The notes beneath the pieces were generated by a model. The model had not been told where the DNA came from and searched no databases. It saw only the letters and a program-made list of their open reading frames with translations. Both the position numbers and the translations under genes were made by a program. 64,000 bases of DNA, taken from contig NZ_BMKW01000008.1 of the NCBI RefSeq assembly GCF_014644535.1, forward strand, positions 470 to 64,469, in the 5' to 3' direction. Every line of letters starts with the position of its first letter. Within the stretch, counting starts at the first letter, position 1. Of this stretch, positions 17,901 to 26,928 are shown piece after piece. This DNA comes from Neoroseomonas lacus. GTDB taxonomy: Bacteria; Pseudomonadota; Alphaproteobacteria; Acetobacterales; Acetobacteraceae.

Positions 17901-19247
17901 CTACTCGGCGACCGTGGTCGGCTGCGGACGCGCATGCAGACCCGGCGAGGCCCGCCACAGTTCACCCACTACGATGCGGTCATCGCGATTCACGCCGCTG
18001 GTCGCGACCTGCCAGGCGCCAACGAGCGGGCCAAGCTGCACATAGCGCTTCTGCACCACGTCATTCTGGTCGAGCACGAGCAGGAAGCGCCCGCCCTGGT
18101 CCTCCTGCAGCGCGCGCTGCGGGACCAGCAGCGCCGATTGCAGGGTGCGGCCCATCGGCAGGCGGACATTGACGAACATGCCCGGCAGCAGCGTCCGGTT
18201 CGGGTTGGGCATGATGCCGCGCACGAACAGCGTGCCCGTGGTGGAGTCGATCACCGGCGCGACGTAGTTCAGCGTGCCGCGATGCGTGAAGCCGGTCTCG
18301 CCCTGCAACTGCACCTCGATCGGCACCCGCTGCATCTCGGCCAGGGTGAAGCGACGCTGGTCGAGATTGGCACGCACCTGCTGCGCCTGCTGACCGCTGA
18401 TGTTCACCTCGACATAGATCGGGTCGAGCTGGAGGATCTCGCCCAGGATCGCGTCCTGCCCGCTGCCGCCGACGACATTGCCGGGGTCGAACAGGTGGCG
18501 GCCCATCTGCCCGTCGAAGGGCGCTCGGACCTGGGTGTAGTCCACATTCAGCTGGGCGATGTCGATCTGCGCCTGGGCGGCGATGATGTTCGCCTCGGCC
18601 GCGGCGCGCTGATAGACCCAGTTGTCGACCTCGACCTGCGTCGCGGCGTTGCGCCGCACCAGGGCAGTGTAGCGCGCGACTTCGGTCGTCGCATGGGCCA
18701 GCGCCGCCCGCTGCAATTGGAGCTGGGCCTGCGCCTGGCGCAGCTGCGCCTCATACTGCGCCTTCTGGATGGTGAAGAGCAGGTCGCCCTGCCGGACGAT
18801 GGCGCCGTCCGGGACATGGATCTGTTCGAGGTAGCCCACCACGCGGGCGACCAGCTTCACCTTGTTCACCGCCGCGGCATTGCCCGTCAGCGTCATCGTC
18901 TCGCCAACCGCCTGGGTGCGCGGCGAGGTCACCGGAATGGTCGGCAGCGTCGGCGGGGCGGCCTGGGCCGTTGTCGCCGGCGCGGCCGGTTGGGCGGCCT
19001 GTGGCTGCGGCGCGCCCTGGCTCGGGGGCGCGGCCGTCGGCGGCGACGCCGGTGTCGCCGGGCTTGCTGAACTGCTGCGTCCGGTCACGTCGTCCCACAG
19101 CCGGTTGATCACGCCTTGCGCGCCCGACCTTTCCGCAACGAGGACGGCTGGCAGGGCGATAGCGACGGCAAGCACGCTGCGCCGTGTCGCGACACGGCGG
19201 ACCAGGGCGAAGCCACGAAGGAGAGCCTGATTCATGATCATCACCAT
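17901..19247 (-). CDS. RND efflux membrane fusion protein (AcrA/HlyD family)
   Basis: The periplasmic adaptor linking the RND permease to the outer-membrane channel, 448 residues from ATG 19247 (in-frame ATGs at 19241 and 19235 are equally possible). An N-terminal hydrophobic export segment (about 20-45) is followed by an Ala/Pro/Gln-rich linker at about 60-100, longer than in most AcrA proteins. Then come the lipoyl-type half (VPDGAIVRQGDLLFTI), a coiled-coil hairpin rich in Gln/Ala, the second lipoyl half (VRAPFDGQMGRHLFDPG) and beta-barrel domains. There is no lipobox. The start overlaps the stop of the outer-membrane gene, so it is translationally coupled. Confidence 0.95.
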   Translation of the reverse strand: MVMIMNQALLRGFALVRRVATRRSVLAVAIALPAVLVAERSGAQGVINRLWDDVTGRSSSASPATPASPPTAAPPSQGAPQPQAAQPAAPATTAQAAPPTLPTIPVTSPRTQAVGETMTLTGNAAAVNKVKLVARVVGYLEQIHVPDGAIVRQGDLLFTIQKAQYEAQLRQAQAQLQLQRAALAHATTEVARYTALVRRNAATQVEVDNWVYQRAAAEANIIAAQAQIDIAQLNVDYTQVRAPFDGQMGRHLFDPGNVVGGSGQDAILGEILQLDPIYVEVNISGQQAQQVRANLDQRRFTLAEMQRVPIEVQLQGETGFTHRGTLNYVAPVIDSTTGTLFVRGIMPNPNRTLLPGMFVNVRLPMGRTLQSALLVPQRALQEDQGGRFLLVLDQNDVVQKRYVQLGPLVGAWQVATSGVNRDDRIVVGELWRASPGLHARPQPTTVAE

Positions 19248-20842
19248 TGCGGTGCGCGGATGTCGGGACCGCGGTCGGCGGGGCCGGGGAGGCCAGGGGT
19301 CGCGGGTTGGGGCGTGCCGACGGGCGGCAGCAGCTGCCCCCAGTTGGTGCGGGCGCGCATCTGGTCGCGCGTCGCGTCATTGACGAAGTCATTGCCCTCG
19401 CGCAGTTGCCAACCGCCGCCGAGCGAGCGGTACAAGGCGGTCAACGCGGTGGCGCGGCCTCCTTGCGCGACGGCCAGGCTGTTCTGCGCGGCGAGCAGGT
19501 TCTGTGTGGCCGTGAGCACCGTGGTGAAGTCCCGCGTGCCCATGCGGTACTGATCCATCGCGATGGTCAGCGCCTCTTCCGCGGCCCGCACGCTGCGACG
19601 GAGCAGCGTCACCTGCCGCCCACCCTGGAGGTAGCCGCTCAACCCATTCTCGACATCGCGCTGCGCATTCAGCACCGCGTTGCGATAGTCGATCAGCAGC
19701 CCTTGCAGCCGCGCATCCTGCACCCGGACATTGTTGGTGATCTGCCCGTAATTGAGGATCGGCCAGCTGAAGCTGGCCCCGAAGGCGAACTGGATCGCGC
19801 TGGAGGTGAACATGTCCGAGACGCGGTTGCCGCCGACATTGCTCGCCTGGGATCCGAACACGCCGCTCAGCTTGAAGGCCGGATAGAGCTCGGACAGCGC
19901 CATGCCGATCTGCTCGCTCTGCGCGGCGGCGCGCAATTCGGCGGCGCGAATGTCCGGGCGGCGGCGAACGAGGTCGGCCGGTATGCCGACCGCGACGGTC
20001 TCGGGCGGCCTTGGGATGTCGGGCCGCCCGGCCAGCAGCGTGTCCATCGCCTGCGGGGCCAGACCCAACAGCACCCGTAGCGCCGCCTGGCCCTGTTCCA
20101 GCTGTGCGGTCAGCTGGGGCACCGTCGCTTCGGTCTGCGCCAGCACATTCTCTGCCTGCGCCACGTCAAGGCCCGTGCTGACGCCGCCGCGGAAGCGGTC
20201 GCGCGCGATCTGCAGGGCGGTGCGCTGACGGGCCACATTGGCGCGAGCGATGGCAATCTGCGCCTGCAGCGTGCGGATGCCGATATAGGTCGAGGCCACG
20301 TCGCCAACCAAGGTCACCAGCACCTGGTCGTAGCTGGCGATGGAGGCGAGATAGGCGGCATCGGCCGACTGCACGCCGCGGCGGAAGCGGCCCCAGAAAT
20401 CGAGTTCCCACGTCGCGCTGGCCGCCAGGGCGCCACGCCAGAATTCGCCGAGGCCGGCCTGGGTCACGCCGCTCGGGTCGTTCTCGCTGGGACGGAGGTA
20501 GGAGAGCGAGCCGCCGACAGTCTGTGCCTGCGGATAGAACTCGCCCCCGGCCACGCCGAGTTGCGCGCGCGCCTCCAGCACCCGCGTGCCGGCGGCGAGC
20601 AGCGTCAGGTTCTGCCGGTAGGCCGTGTCGACCAGGTCATTCAGCGTCGGGTCGTTGAACACCGTCCACCAACGTTCATAGGTCGTGCGGTCGGTGGTCA
20701 CGGCGGGGTCCCCGGCCTGGAGCCAGCGCGCCGCCAGGGTGGCCGACGGCTCCGTGAAGTCGGGGCCGACCTTGCAGGCCGCGAGTGGCAGCAACACTGC
20801 CAGCACCGGCACGCGGATTCGGAAAAAGACCGAGCGTGTCAT
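19241..20842 (-). CDS. Outer-membrane efflux lipoprotein (OprM/NodT type)
   Basis: The TolC-like channel of the RND pump, 533 residues. The start MTRSVFF at 20842 gives a lipoprotein signal with lipobox LAAC (C23) followed by KVGPDF, the hallmark of OprM/NodT-type factors. Two outer-membrane-efflux repeats follow, with alpha-helical Ala/Gln-rich segments (RANVARQRTALQIARDRF and equivalents). A frame extending to 20944 has no support. It is the first gene of the OMF-MFP-RND operon, an inverted order relative to the common adaptor-permease-channel arrangement. Confidence 0.95.
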   Translation of the reverse strand: MTRSVFFRIRVPVLAVLLPLAACKVGPDFTEPSATLAARWLQAGDPAVTTDRTTYERWWTVFNDPTLNDLVDTAYRQNLTLLAAGTRVLEARAQLGVAGGEFYPQAQTVGGSLSYLRPSENDPSGVTQAGLGEFWRGALAASATWELDFWGRFRRGVQSADAAYLASIASYDQVLVTLVGDVASTYIGIRTLQAQIAIARANVARQRTALQIARDRFRGGVSTGLDVAQAENVLAQTEATVPQLTAQLEQGQAALRVLLGLAPQAMDTLLAGRPDIPRPPETVAVGIPADLVRRRPDIRAAELRAAAQSEQIGMALSELYPAFKLSGVFGSQASNVGGNRVSDMFTSSAIQFAFGASFSWPILNYGQITNNVRVQDARLQGLLIDYRNAVLNAQRDVENGLSGYLQGGRQVTLLRRSVRAAEEALTIAMDQYRMGTRDFTTVLTATQNLLAAQNSLAVAQGGRATALTALYRSLGGGWQLREGNDFVNDATRDQMRARTNWGQLLPPVGTPQPATPGLPGPADRGPDIRAPQW

Positions 20843-20927
20843 AGGACCCGAGCCTGAGGTTCGTGCGGAGAATACACGTTGCGCGCGCATCGCCGAATCC
20901 GACATTGCGCCGTGGGTTGAAGCAGCA

Positions 20928-21239
20928 TCAGGCGCCCGCGCCATTCGCGGCCAATCCGGCCTCCGATTCCGCGCGGGCCCGCTCGATCGCGCGGGCGAAT
21001 TCCGACCACAGCAACGCCGTCGGCAGGAAGGGCGGCTTGCGCAGGATGGTCACGGCCAATTCGGCGCGGTCGGCAACGAAGTCGAAGCTCGCCTCGACCT
21101 CGCCAAGCGGCGTCGTGCCGGCAACCGTGCCGGACCGGTGATCGTCATCGATGCGGAACTCGAAGCCGGCGGCATCGTCGCGCGCGGCGATGCGGTCGAG
21201 GATATCGATGGACACGTCGCTGAAAACCCGACTCGACAT
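20928..21239 (-). CDS. Small hypothetical protein
   Basis: A soluble 103-residue protein with no signal peptide or membrane segment. It is acidic in its first half, with alternating patterns (EVEASFDFVADRAELAVTIL) suggesting a beta-sheet followed by a helix. I do not recognise the family. Codon usage matches its neighbours and it reads in the same direction as the RND operon, 85 bp upstream of it, so co-transcription is possible. The central segment GTVAGTTPLGEVEASFDFVA suggests a small beta-sandwich domain, but this is guesswork. Confidence 0.6.
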   Translation of the reverse strand: MSSRVFSDVSIDILDRIAARDDAAGFEFRIDDDHRSGTVAGTTPLGEVEASFDFVADRAELAVTILRKPPFLPTALLWSEFARAIERARAESEAGLAANGAGA

Positions 21240-21392
21240 AAGGGCGGAGACTCCAGGCTTGTGGCCACCATGCGCCCTTGTCGCAGCCGCCTATGGGGTT
21301 CGTCCAGCCTGCCATCGCCGGGTTAACTGCCCGTTCCCGGGTGCCTCCGATCAACAGTGCGGCACAGCCTCGTCGCCGGGCCGCGGTCCGGG

Positions 21393-22733
21393 TCAGCTCA
21401 ACGGCGCGAGGGCGGCCGGCATGCGTGTCAGGGAGGTTACGGCGGCATGGCTGATGACCTCGCCCACCATGATCAGCGCGGGGCCGCCGCGGGCCCAGCC
21501 TGCCGCATCGTGCGCGACCGAGGCCAAGGTCCCGACCAGGACACGCATGCCGGCTGTCCCACCATTCTCGATCACCGCCGCCGGCGTCGAGGCGTCGAGC
21601 CCGGCGGCGACCAGCCCCGCTTCCAACTCACGCAGGGTCGAGACACCCATGTAGACCGCCAGCGTCTGGCCGGGCCGCGCCAGCCCGACGAAATCAACGT
21701 CGAGTCGTCCGTCGCGCGTGTGCCCGGTGACCAAGGTGACCGACCGTGCAGCGTCGCGATGCGTCAGCGGAATCCCCGCCTGGGCCGCGCAGGCGAGGGC
21801 GGCGGTTACCCCCGGCACCACCTCATGCGCGATGCCGGCTTCGGCGAGGGCCGTCGCTTCCTCGCCACCTCGGCCAAAGACGAAGGGGTCGCCGCCCTTC
21901 AGCCGGACCACGCGTTTGCCGGACCGGGCGAGGCGGACCAGCAGCGCGTTGATCTCTTCCTGCGGTAGGCAGTGATTGGCCCGTGCCTTGCCGACGAAGA
22001 TGCGGTCCGCATCGCGCCGGGCCATGTCGAGCACGGCGTCCGACACCAACCTGTCATGCACGATGACGTCGGCCTCGCCGAGCAGGCGTTGTGCGCGCAG
22101 CGTCAGCAGATCGGCCGCCCCCGGGCCGGCGCCGACGAGGTGGACGAAGCCGGCCGGCCGGCCGTCGGCGTCCAACAGCGCGGTGGCGAAGGCGGCCTCG
22201 GCGTCGCGGGTTCGGCCAGCCAGGGCGAGCGCGGCCGGCGGTCCTGTCAGCACGCGTTCGAGGAAGCTGCGCCGCGCACCGAGATCTGGCAGGGCGCGCC
22301 GCACCGCCGCGCTCATCCGCCCGGCCAGCGCAGCGAGCCCGCCGATCGCGGGTGGCAGCACCGCTTCGATCTTCTGGCGCAGCATGCGCGCCAGTACGGG
22401 GGCGGCGCCGCCGGTCGAGATGGCGACCGTGACCGGATCGCGGTCGATGATCGCCGGCATGATAAAGGAACACAGCGCCGGGCGATCGACGATATTCACC
22501 GGAATGCCGCGCGCTTGGGCCGCGTCGGACAGCGCGCGCAGATCGTCCTCCGCCGCATCGGCGCCGACCGCCAGGGCGACGCCATCCAGCAATGCCGCGC
22601 TGAAGTGGCTGGCGCGGCGGATGATGGCGCCGGCGGCGGCGAGCGGCGCCGCCTTGCGGTCGGCGACCTCCCCGTTGCCGAGCACCAACACCTGGCGGCC
22701 GTGCAGATCAAGGAATGCGGGGAAGTGGCGCAT
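21393..22733 (-). CDS. cysG: Siroheme synthase CysG (trifunctional)
   Basis: Makes siroheme from uroporphyrinogen III, the cofactor needed by the nitrite reductase of the same operon. It has 446 residues. The N-terminal dehydrogenase/ferrochelatase part (MRHFPAFLDLHGRQVLVLGNG, NAD-binding) and dimerisation region cover about 1-200. The C-terminal SAM-dependent uroporphyrinogen methyltransferase runs from about 205 (VHLVGAGPGAADLLTLRA) with VVRLKGGDPFVFGRGGEE. The start ATG lies two bases after the nasA stop. A much longer upstream frame is antisense or out-of-frame reading of nasA. It is the last gene of the nitrate operon. Confidence 0.96.
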   Translation of the reverse strand: MRHFPAFLDLHGRQVLVLGNGEVADRKAAPLAAAGAIIRRASHFSAALLDGVALAVGADAAEDDLRALSDAAQARGIPVNIVDRPALCSFIMPAIIDRDPVTVAISTGGAAPVLARMLRQKIEAVLPPAIGGLAALAGRMSAAVRRALPDLGARRSFLERVLTGPPAALALAGRTRDAEAAFATALLDADGRPAGFVHLVGAGPGAADLLTLRAQRLLGEADVIVHDRLVSDAVLDMARRDADRIFVGKARANHCLPQEEINALLVRLARSGKRVVRLKGGDPFVFGRGGEEATALAEAGIAHEVVPGVTAALACAAQAGIPLTHRDAARSVTLVTGHTRDGRLDVDFVGLARPGQTLAVYMGVSTLRELEAGLVAAGLDASTPAAVIENGGTAGMRVLVGTLASVAHDAAGWARGGPALIMVGEVISHAAVTSLTRMPAALAPLS

Positions 22734-22735
22734 GG

Positions 22736-25363
22736 TCAGGCGAACTCCCGTGCCAGGAGCGTGGCGATTTCCGGCCGGCAGGATCCGCAGCCCGTGCCGG
22801 CGCGCGTCGCGGCGCCGACCCCCGCGACGTCCGCCGCGCCACAGCCGACGATGGTGGCGACGGTGACCCCATGGCAGGCGCAAACCATGGGCGAGGGCGG
22901 TGGCCCGTCGGCGCGGCGGCCGACCAGCAATGCCGCGCGGTCGGCAGGGGCGAGAACGCCGGAGGTCATCAACGCCGCGAGCCAGTCGCGGGGCGGCAGC
23001 AAGGCAGCGGGTGCGACGGCGACGAAGCCGGCCAGCGCGCCTCGGGCGAGGGCGGCGGCGCGAAACACGCCGGCGACAGGGTCCTCCAGCACCACCCACT
23101 CCTCGGCGGGGAGAAGGGCGCGCAACCGGGCGAAGGCTTCGGCCGGACTCTCCGGGCCGGCGAATTCATGCCGCCAGGCGCCGCCCTCGAGCGGGGTAAC
23201 GGCGCACCAGGCGGCGAGATCGGCACCGCCACTCTGCGGCATCAGCAGGAAGCCATGCCAGGCGGCGGCATAGGGGCTGACGCGCAGCGGCGTATGCTTC
23301 AGTTCCGGCTGGCCGCTGAGCGGGTCGGTCGCGGCGATCAGCGCGGCATTGATGCGGGCGGCGGGGGCGAATTGGGCGGTCCAGTGCATCGGCGCGAAGG
23401 CCGTGCCGCGGCGCTGCCCGGCATCGCGCGCCAGGCGCAGCACGGCACTGCCGGCTGGCGTGTCGGCGCGTACCAGGCTGCCGTCCGGCAATGCCGGCTC
23501 GTCGTCGGGGTGCAGTGTCAGCACCGGCTCCGGCGCATGGGCCATCAGGCGCGGCACGCTGCCGGTGCGGGTCATCGTATGCCATTGGTCGCGCAGCCGG
23601 CCGGTCAGCAGACGCAGCGGGAAGGCGGCATCGGGTTGCGCGTGGGGGGCGCGGAACAGTGTCGGCACCAGCCGCGCACGGCCAGCGGGGACATTTCCAT
23701 CGGCGAAGAAGCGTTCCGTGGCGGGGCCACTGGCCGGCACCGGCCAGCGGGTCGGCGGCATGGCGGCGTAGTCGGCATCCGACCGGGCAGCGAGGCCCGA
23801 AATGTCGAAGGCGCGGGAGGCCGGACGGGCCAGGCCGGTGACGGCGGCGTGTTCGCGGAAGATGGCTGCCGGGCCGCTCCAGGCGAAGGCGTCCGCATGA
23901 CCGAGGCGAGCGGCGACCTGCGCGACCGCCCACCAATCGGGCCTCGCCTCGCCCGGCCAGGGCATGAAGGCGCGCTGGCGACTGATCACGCGCTCGCTGT
24001 TCGTCACCGTGCCGTCCTTCTCGCCCCAGGCAAGTGCCGGCAGGCGGATGTGAGCATAGGCGGCCGTATCGGCGCGTCGCGTTGTCTCGGAGACCACGAG
24101 GAACGGGGCGGCGGCGAGCGCGCCACGAACCGCGTCGCCCGCCGGCAGGGAGACGGCCGGGTTGGTGGCCATCACCCACAGCGCGCCGATGCTGCCCGCG
24201 CCGAGGGCTTCGAACAAATCGACCGCCTTGAGGCCGGGTCCCGTCGCGAGCCGCGGCAGGCCCCAGAAGTCGGCGAGAGCGGCGTGCTCGCCTGGCGCGT
24301 CCCACTCCAGATGCCCCGCGAGCATGGTCGCCAAGGCGCCCGTCTCACGGCCGCCCATCGCATTGGGTTGCCCGGTGACGCTGAAGGGGCCCATGCCCGG
24401 CCGGCCGATGCGGCCAGTGAACAGATGGGCGTTGATGATGGCGTTGGCCTTGTCGGTGCCGGCGCTGGACTGGTTGACGCCCTGGCTCCACAGCGTGACG
24501 ACGCGCGGCGTCATGGCCCAGAGTTCGCAGAAATGCTCAAGTTGTGTGGCCGGCAGCCCGGTCAGCGCGGGCGCCTCGGCAGCGATCATGCGGGCGGCGG
24601 CGAGCGTCTCCGCCAGGCCTTGCGTGTGGTCGGCGATGTACCGGGCATCGCCGCAGCCATGGGCGTCGAGATGAACCAGCAGCGCCGCGAAGAGCGCGAC
24701 ATCGCTACCAGGCGCGATCGGCAGGTGCAGGTCCGCCCCTTCACAGGTCGCGGTGCGGCGCGGGTCGATCACGACGATCCGCATGTCGGGCCGCGCGGCC
24801 TTGGCTGCCATCGCGCGCTGGAACAGCACCGGGTGGCACCAGGCGAGGTTGGAGCCAACCAGCACCAGCAGGTCCGCCTGATCAAGATCGTCGTAGGTGC
24901 CGGGGACCACATCTTCGCCGAAGGCGCGGCGATGCGCGGCAACCGCGCTCGCCATGCACAGGCGCGAATTGCTGTCGATATTGCCGGTGCCGAGCACGCC
25001 CTTGGCGAGCTTGTTGGCGGCATAATAATCCTCGGTCAGCAACTGGCCGGAGACGTAGAGCGCGACACCCTCCGGACCGAGCCTGTCGAGCGCCCGGGTG
25101 AAGCCTTCCGCCACGGCATCCAGCGCGGCATCCCAGGAGGCGCGCTTGCCGCGGACTTCCGGATGCAGAAGCCGGTCCGCGAGGCCCAGCGTCTCGCCCA
25201 GTGCGGCGCCTTTGCTGCACAGTCGGCCACGGTTCGCCGGGTGGTCGGCATCGCCCTCGATGGTTGCGCCGCCGCGTCCATCCGGTGTGGCGCGCACACC
25301 GCAGCCGACACCGCAATAGGGGCACGTCGTGCGGGTCGCGCGCGCGGGGAGGCTGCCATCCAT
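22736..25363 (-). CDS. nasA: Assimilatory nitrate reductase, molybdopterin catalytic subunit
   Basis: Reduces nitrate to nitrite in the cytoplasm. The 875 residues show an N-terminal [4Fe-4S] site (C14, C17, C21, C49; CPYCGVGCG and RGRLCSKG), the molybdopterin oxidoreductase core and the MGD-binding C-terminal domain (MHWTAQFAP). At the extreme C-terminus lies a BFD-like [2Fe-2S] domain (C828, C830, C859, C862; MVCACHG and TGCGSC). The absence of a Tat signal fits an assimilatory enzyme. The start ATG overlaps the flavoprotein stop (ATGA). Electrons probably come from the flavo/iron-sulfur protein encoded immediately upstream or from the FAD protein of the operon. Confidence 0.96.
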   Translation of the reverse strand: MDGSLPARATRTTCPYCGVGCGVRATPDGRGGATIEGDADHPANRGRLCSKGAALGETLGLADRLLHPEVRGKRASWDAALDAVAEGFTRALDRLGPEGVALYVSGQLLTEDYYAANKLAKGVLGTGNIDSNSRLCMASAVAAHRRAFGEDVVPGTYDDLDQADLLVLVGSNLAWCHPVLFQRAMAAKAARPDMRIVVIDPRRTATCEGADLHLPIAPGSDVALFAALLVHLDAHGCGDARYIADHTQGLAETLAAARMIAAEAPALTGLPATQLEHFCELWAMTPRVVTLWSQGVNQSSAGTDKANAIINAHLFTGRIGRPGMGPFSVTGQPNAMGGRETGALATMLAGHLEWDAPGEHAALADFWGLPRLATGPGLKAVDLFEALGAGSIGALWVMATNPAVSLPAGDAVRGALAAAPFLVVSETTRRADTAAYAHIRLPALAWGEKDGTVTNSERVISRQRAFMPWPGEARPDWWAVAQVAARLGHADAFAWSGPAAIFREHAAVTGLARPASRAFDISGLAARSDADYAAMPPTRWPVPASGPATERFFADGNVPAGRARLVPTLFRAPHAQPDAAFPLRLLTGRLRDQWHTMTRTGSVPRLMAHAPEPVLTLHPDDEPALPDGSLVRADTPAGSAVLRLARDAGQRRGTAFAPMHWTAQFAPAARINAALIAATDPLSGQPELKHTPLRVSPYAAAWHGFLLMPQSGGADLAAWCAVTPLEGGAWRHEFAGPESPAEAFARLRALLPAEEWVVLEDPVAGVFRAAALARGALAGFVAVAPAALLPPRDWLAALMTSGVLAPADRAALLVGRRADGPPPSPMVCACHGVTVATIVGCGAADVAGVGAATRAGTGCGSCRPEIATLLAREFA

Positions 25364-26928
25364 CAATAGACGTCCCGCTGGTAACGACCCTGCCGCGCCA
25401 AAGCGACAATCCAGTCGCGCGCCTGGTCGGCATTCATGCCGCCTTCGGATTGCGCGACGCCGCGCAGGGCCGCGTCGACATCCTTCGCCATGCGCATGGC
25501 GTCCCCGCAGACGTAGAAATGCGCGCCATCCTGCAGCCAGCGCCACAGATCAGCGGCATCTTCCGCCATGCGGTGCTGGACGTAGTCCTTCGTCGCACCG
25601 TCACGGCTCCAGGCCAGCGACACGCGGGACAGCGTGCCAGCCTTTCGCCAGGCCTCGATCTCGGGTTGGAAAAGGAAGTCGGTGGCGCTGCGCCGGTCGC
25701 CGAAGAACAGCCAGGACCGACCTTTGTCGCCGCGGGCGGCGCGGTGTTGGAGGAAGGCGCGGAATGGCGCGATGCCGGTGCCCGGGCCGACCATGATGAT
25801 CGGCGTCGCCGCATCCGTCGGCAGGCGGAAATGGCTGACCTGGATGTCCGCGCGCAATGGCGTATCCGGCGTCGCGCGATATGCCAGGTGGCAGGAGGCC
25901 ACGCCGTCGCGCGCTCGCCCGCGCCGCGTGTCACGCACCACGCCGACGCAAAGTTCGACGCGCTCGCCCACGGCGGCCTGCGAGGAGGCGATGGAATAGA
26001 GCCGCGGCTTGAGGCTCGGCAGGCTGTCGAGCAATGCCTGCAGCGGCGGTCGCGCCGAGGGGAAGGCGACGAGGAGGTCCAGTAGGTCGGCATCCTCCGG
26101 CGTGGCGCCGTCATCGCCATCGGCCAGCTTGCGCAGGGCCGCGGCGTGGGGTGGATGGGTCGCTGCCCCGGCCAGCAGGTCGAGCGTCCGGTCGAGCGGG
26201 CGGGCGATGTCGAGCGCCTCGGTCAGCGCCGCACGCAGCGTCGTCTCGACGCTGCCGGCGCGCACTGGCGTGGTCGGCTCGGCATGCAGCGCGGCCATCA
26301 CAGCCTCAACCAATGCCGGGTCGTTCGGGCAGGCGAGGGAGAGGCTGTCGCCGGGTTCATAGGTGAGACCGCTGCCAGCGAGGTCGATGACCACGTGGCG
26401 CACATCCTTCTCGGACCCCGCCCCGGTCAGGCGGGTGGCGGAGAGCACCGGCACGGGCAGGCCGCGCGGCTTCGCGACGACTGGCACGGTGACAGCGGCG
26501 GCAACCGGTGCCGGCGTCTCGGCGAGGATCGCTTTCAGCACCTTCTGTGTTGGCTTCGCGCCGGGCACGCAGAGCCCGGTGGAGGTCTCGGCCCCGGTGG
26601 CGAGTGCCTCGGAATAGGTCTGGCACAGATAGCCGCACTGCCCGCAATCGAGTTGCGCCATCGCTGCCATGAGTCGTCGCGGCAGCGGCCGACCCTCGGC
26701 GAGCGCCAGTCGCTCGTCGAGGTCGAGCGACGGGTCATGCCAGGGGAAGTCCTCTGCCGGTGCCGGCGGCGCGGCGGGGGCGTTGGTCGCCCCTTCGGCC
26801 GCGCCGCCGTAAAGCCCCGCGAGGAAGCCGTTCAACCAGGCGCGCTGAGCCACTGTGAAGGGCGCGCTTTCCGGGATGAGCGGCACCGGCGCGGGGCCAG
26901 GGAAGGCAGTCGGCATGGTCGTGCTCAT
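25363..26928 (-). CDS. CysJ-like FAD/NADPH reductase with N-terminal Fe-S motif in place of flavodoxin
   Basis: A 521-residue cytoplasmic electron-transfer protein. The C-terminal two thirds (about 155-521) match the FAD- and NADPH-binding part of sulfite reductase flavoprotein: RLYSIASS (FAD), GPGTGIAPFRAFLQHR (nucleotide) and the terminal RYQRDVY. There is no FMN flavodoxin domain. Instead the N-terminal region has C95-x2-C98-x3-C102-x17-C120 (LDCGQCGYLC ... GLCVPG), close to the Fe4/RnfB-type [4Fe-4S] pattern. A short motif at 24-39 (FTVAQRAWLNGFLAGL) resembles the N-terminus of the co-encoded nitrite reductase. The operon position between nirA and nasA suggests it passes NADPH electrons to one or both; this is inference. 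ATGA overlaps occur at both ends. Confidence 0.88.
   Translation of the reverse strand: MSTTMPTAFPGPAPVPLIPESAPFTVAQRAWLNGFLAGLYGGAAEGATNAPAAPPAPAEDFPWHDPSLDLDERLALAEGRPLPRRLMAAMAQLDCGQCGYLCQTYSEALATGAETSTGLCVPGAKPTQKVLKAILAETPAPVAAAVTVPVVAKPRGLPVPVLSATRLTGAGSEKDVRHVVIDLAGSGLTYEPGDSLSLACPNDPALVEAVMAALHAEPTTPVRAGSVETTLRAALTEALDIARPLDRTLDLLAGAATHPPHAAALRKLADGDDGATPEDADLLDLLVAFPSARPPLQALLDSLPSLKPRLYSIASSQAAVGERVELCVGVVRDTRRGRARDGVASCHLAYRATPDTPLRADIQVSHFRLPTDAATPIIMVGPGTGIAPFRAFLQHRAARGDKGRSWLFFGDRRSATDFLFQPEIEAWRKAGTLSRVSLAWSRDGATKDYVQHRMAEDAADLWRWLQDGAHFYVCGDAMRMAKDVDAALRGVAQSEGGMNADQARDWIVALARQGRYQRDVY

Noticed and set aside
14709..20842. Efflux operon as the exporter of the giant RTX protein
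   Set aside because: It encodes an RND permease and no ABC transporter; RTX proteins need a type I ABC exporter.
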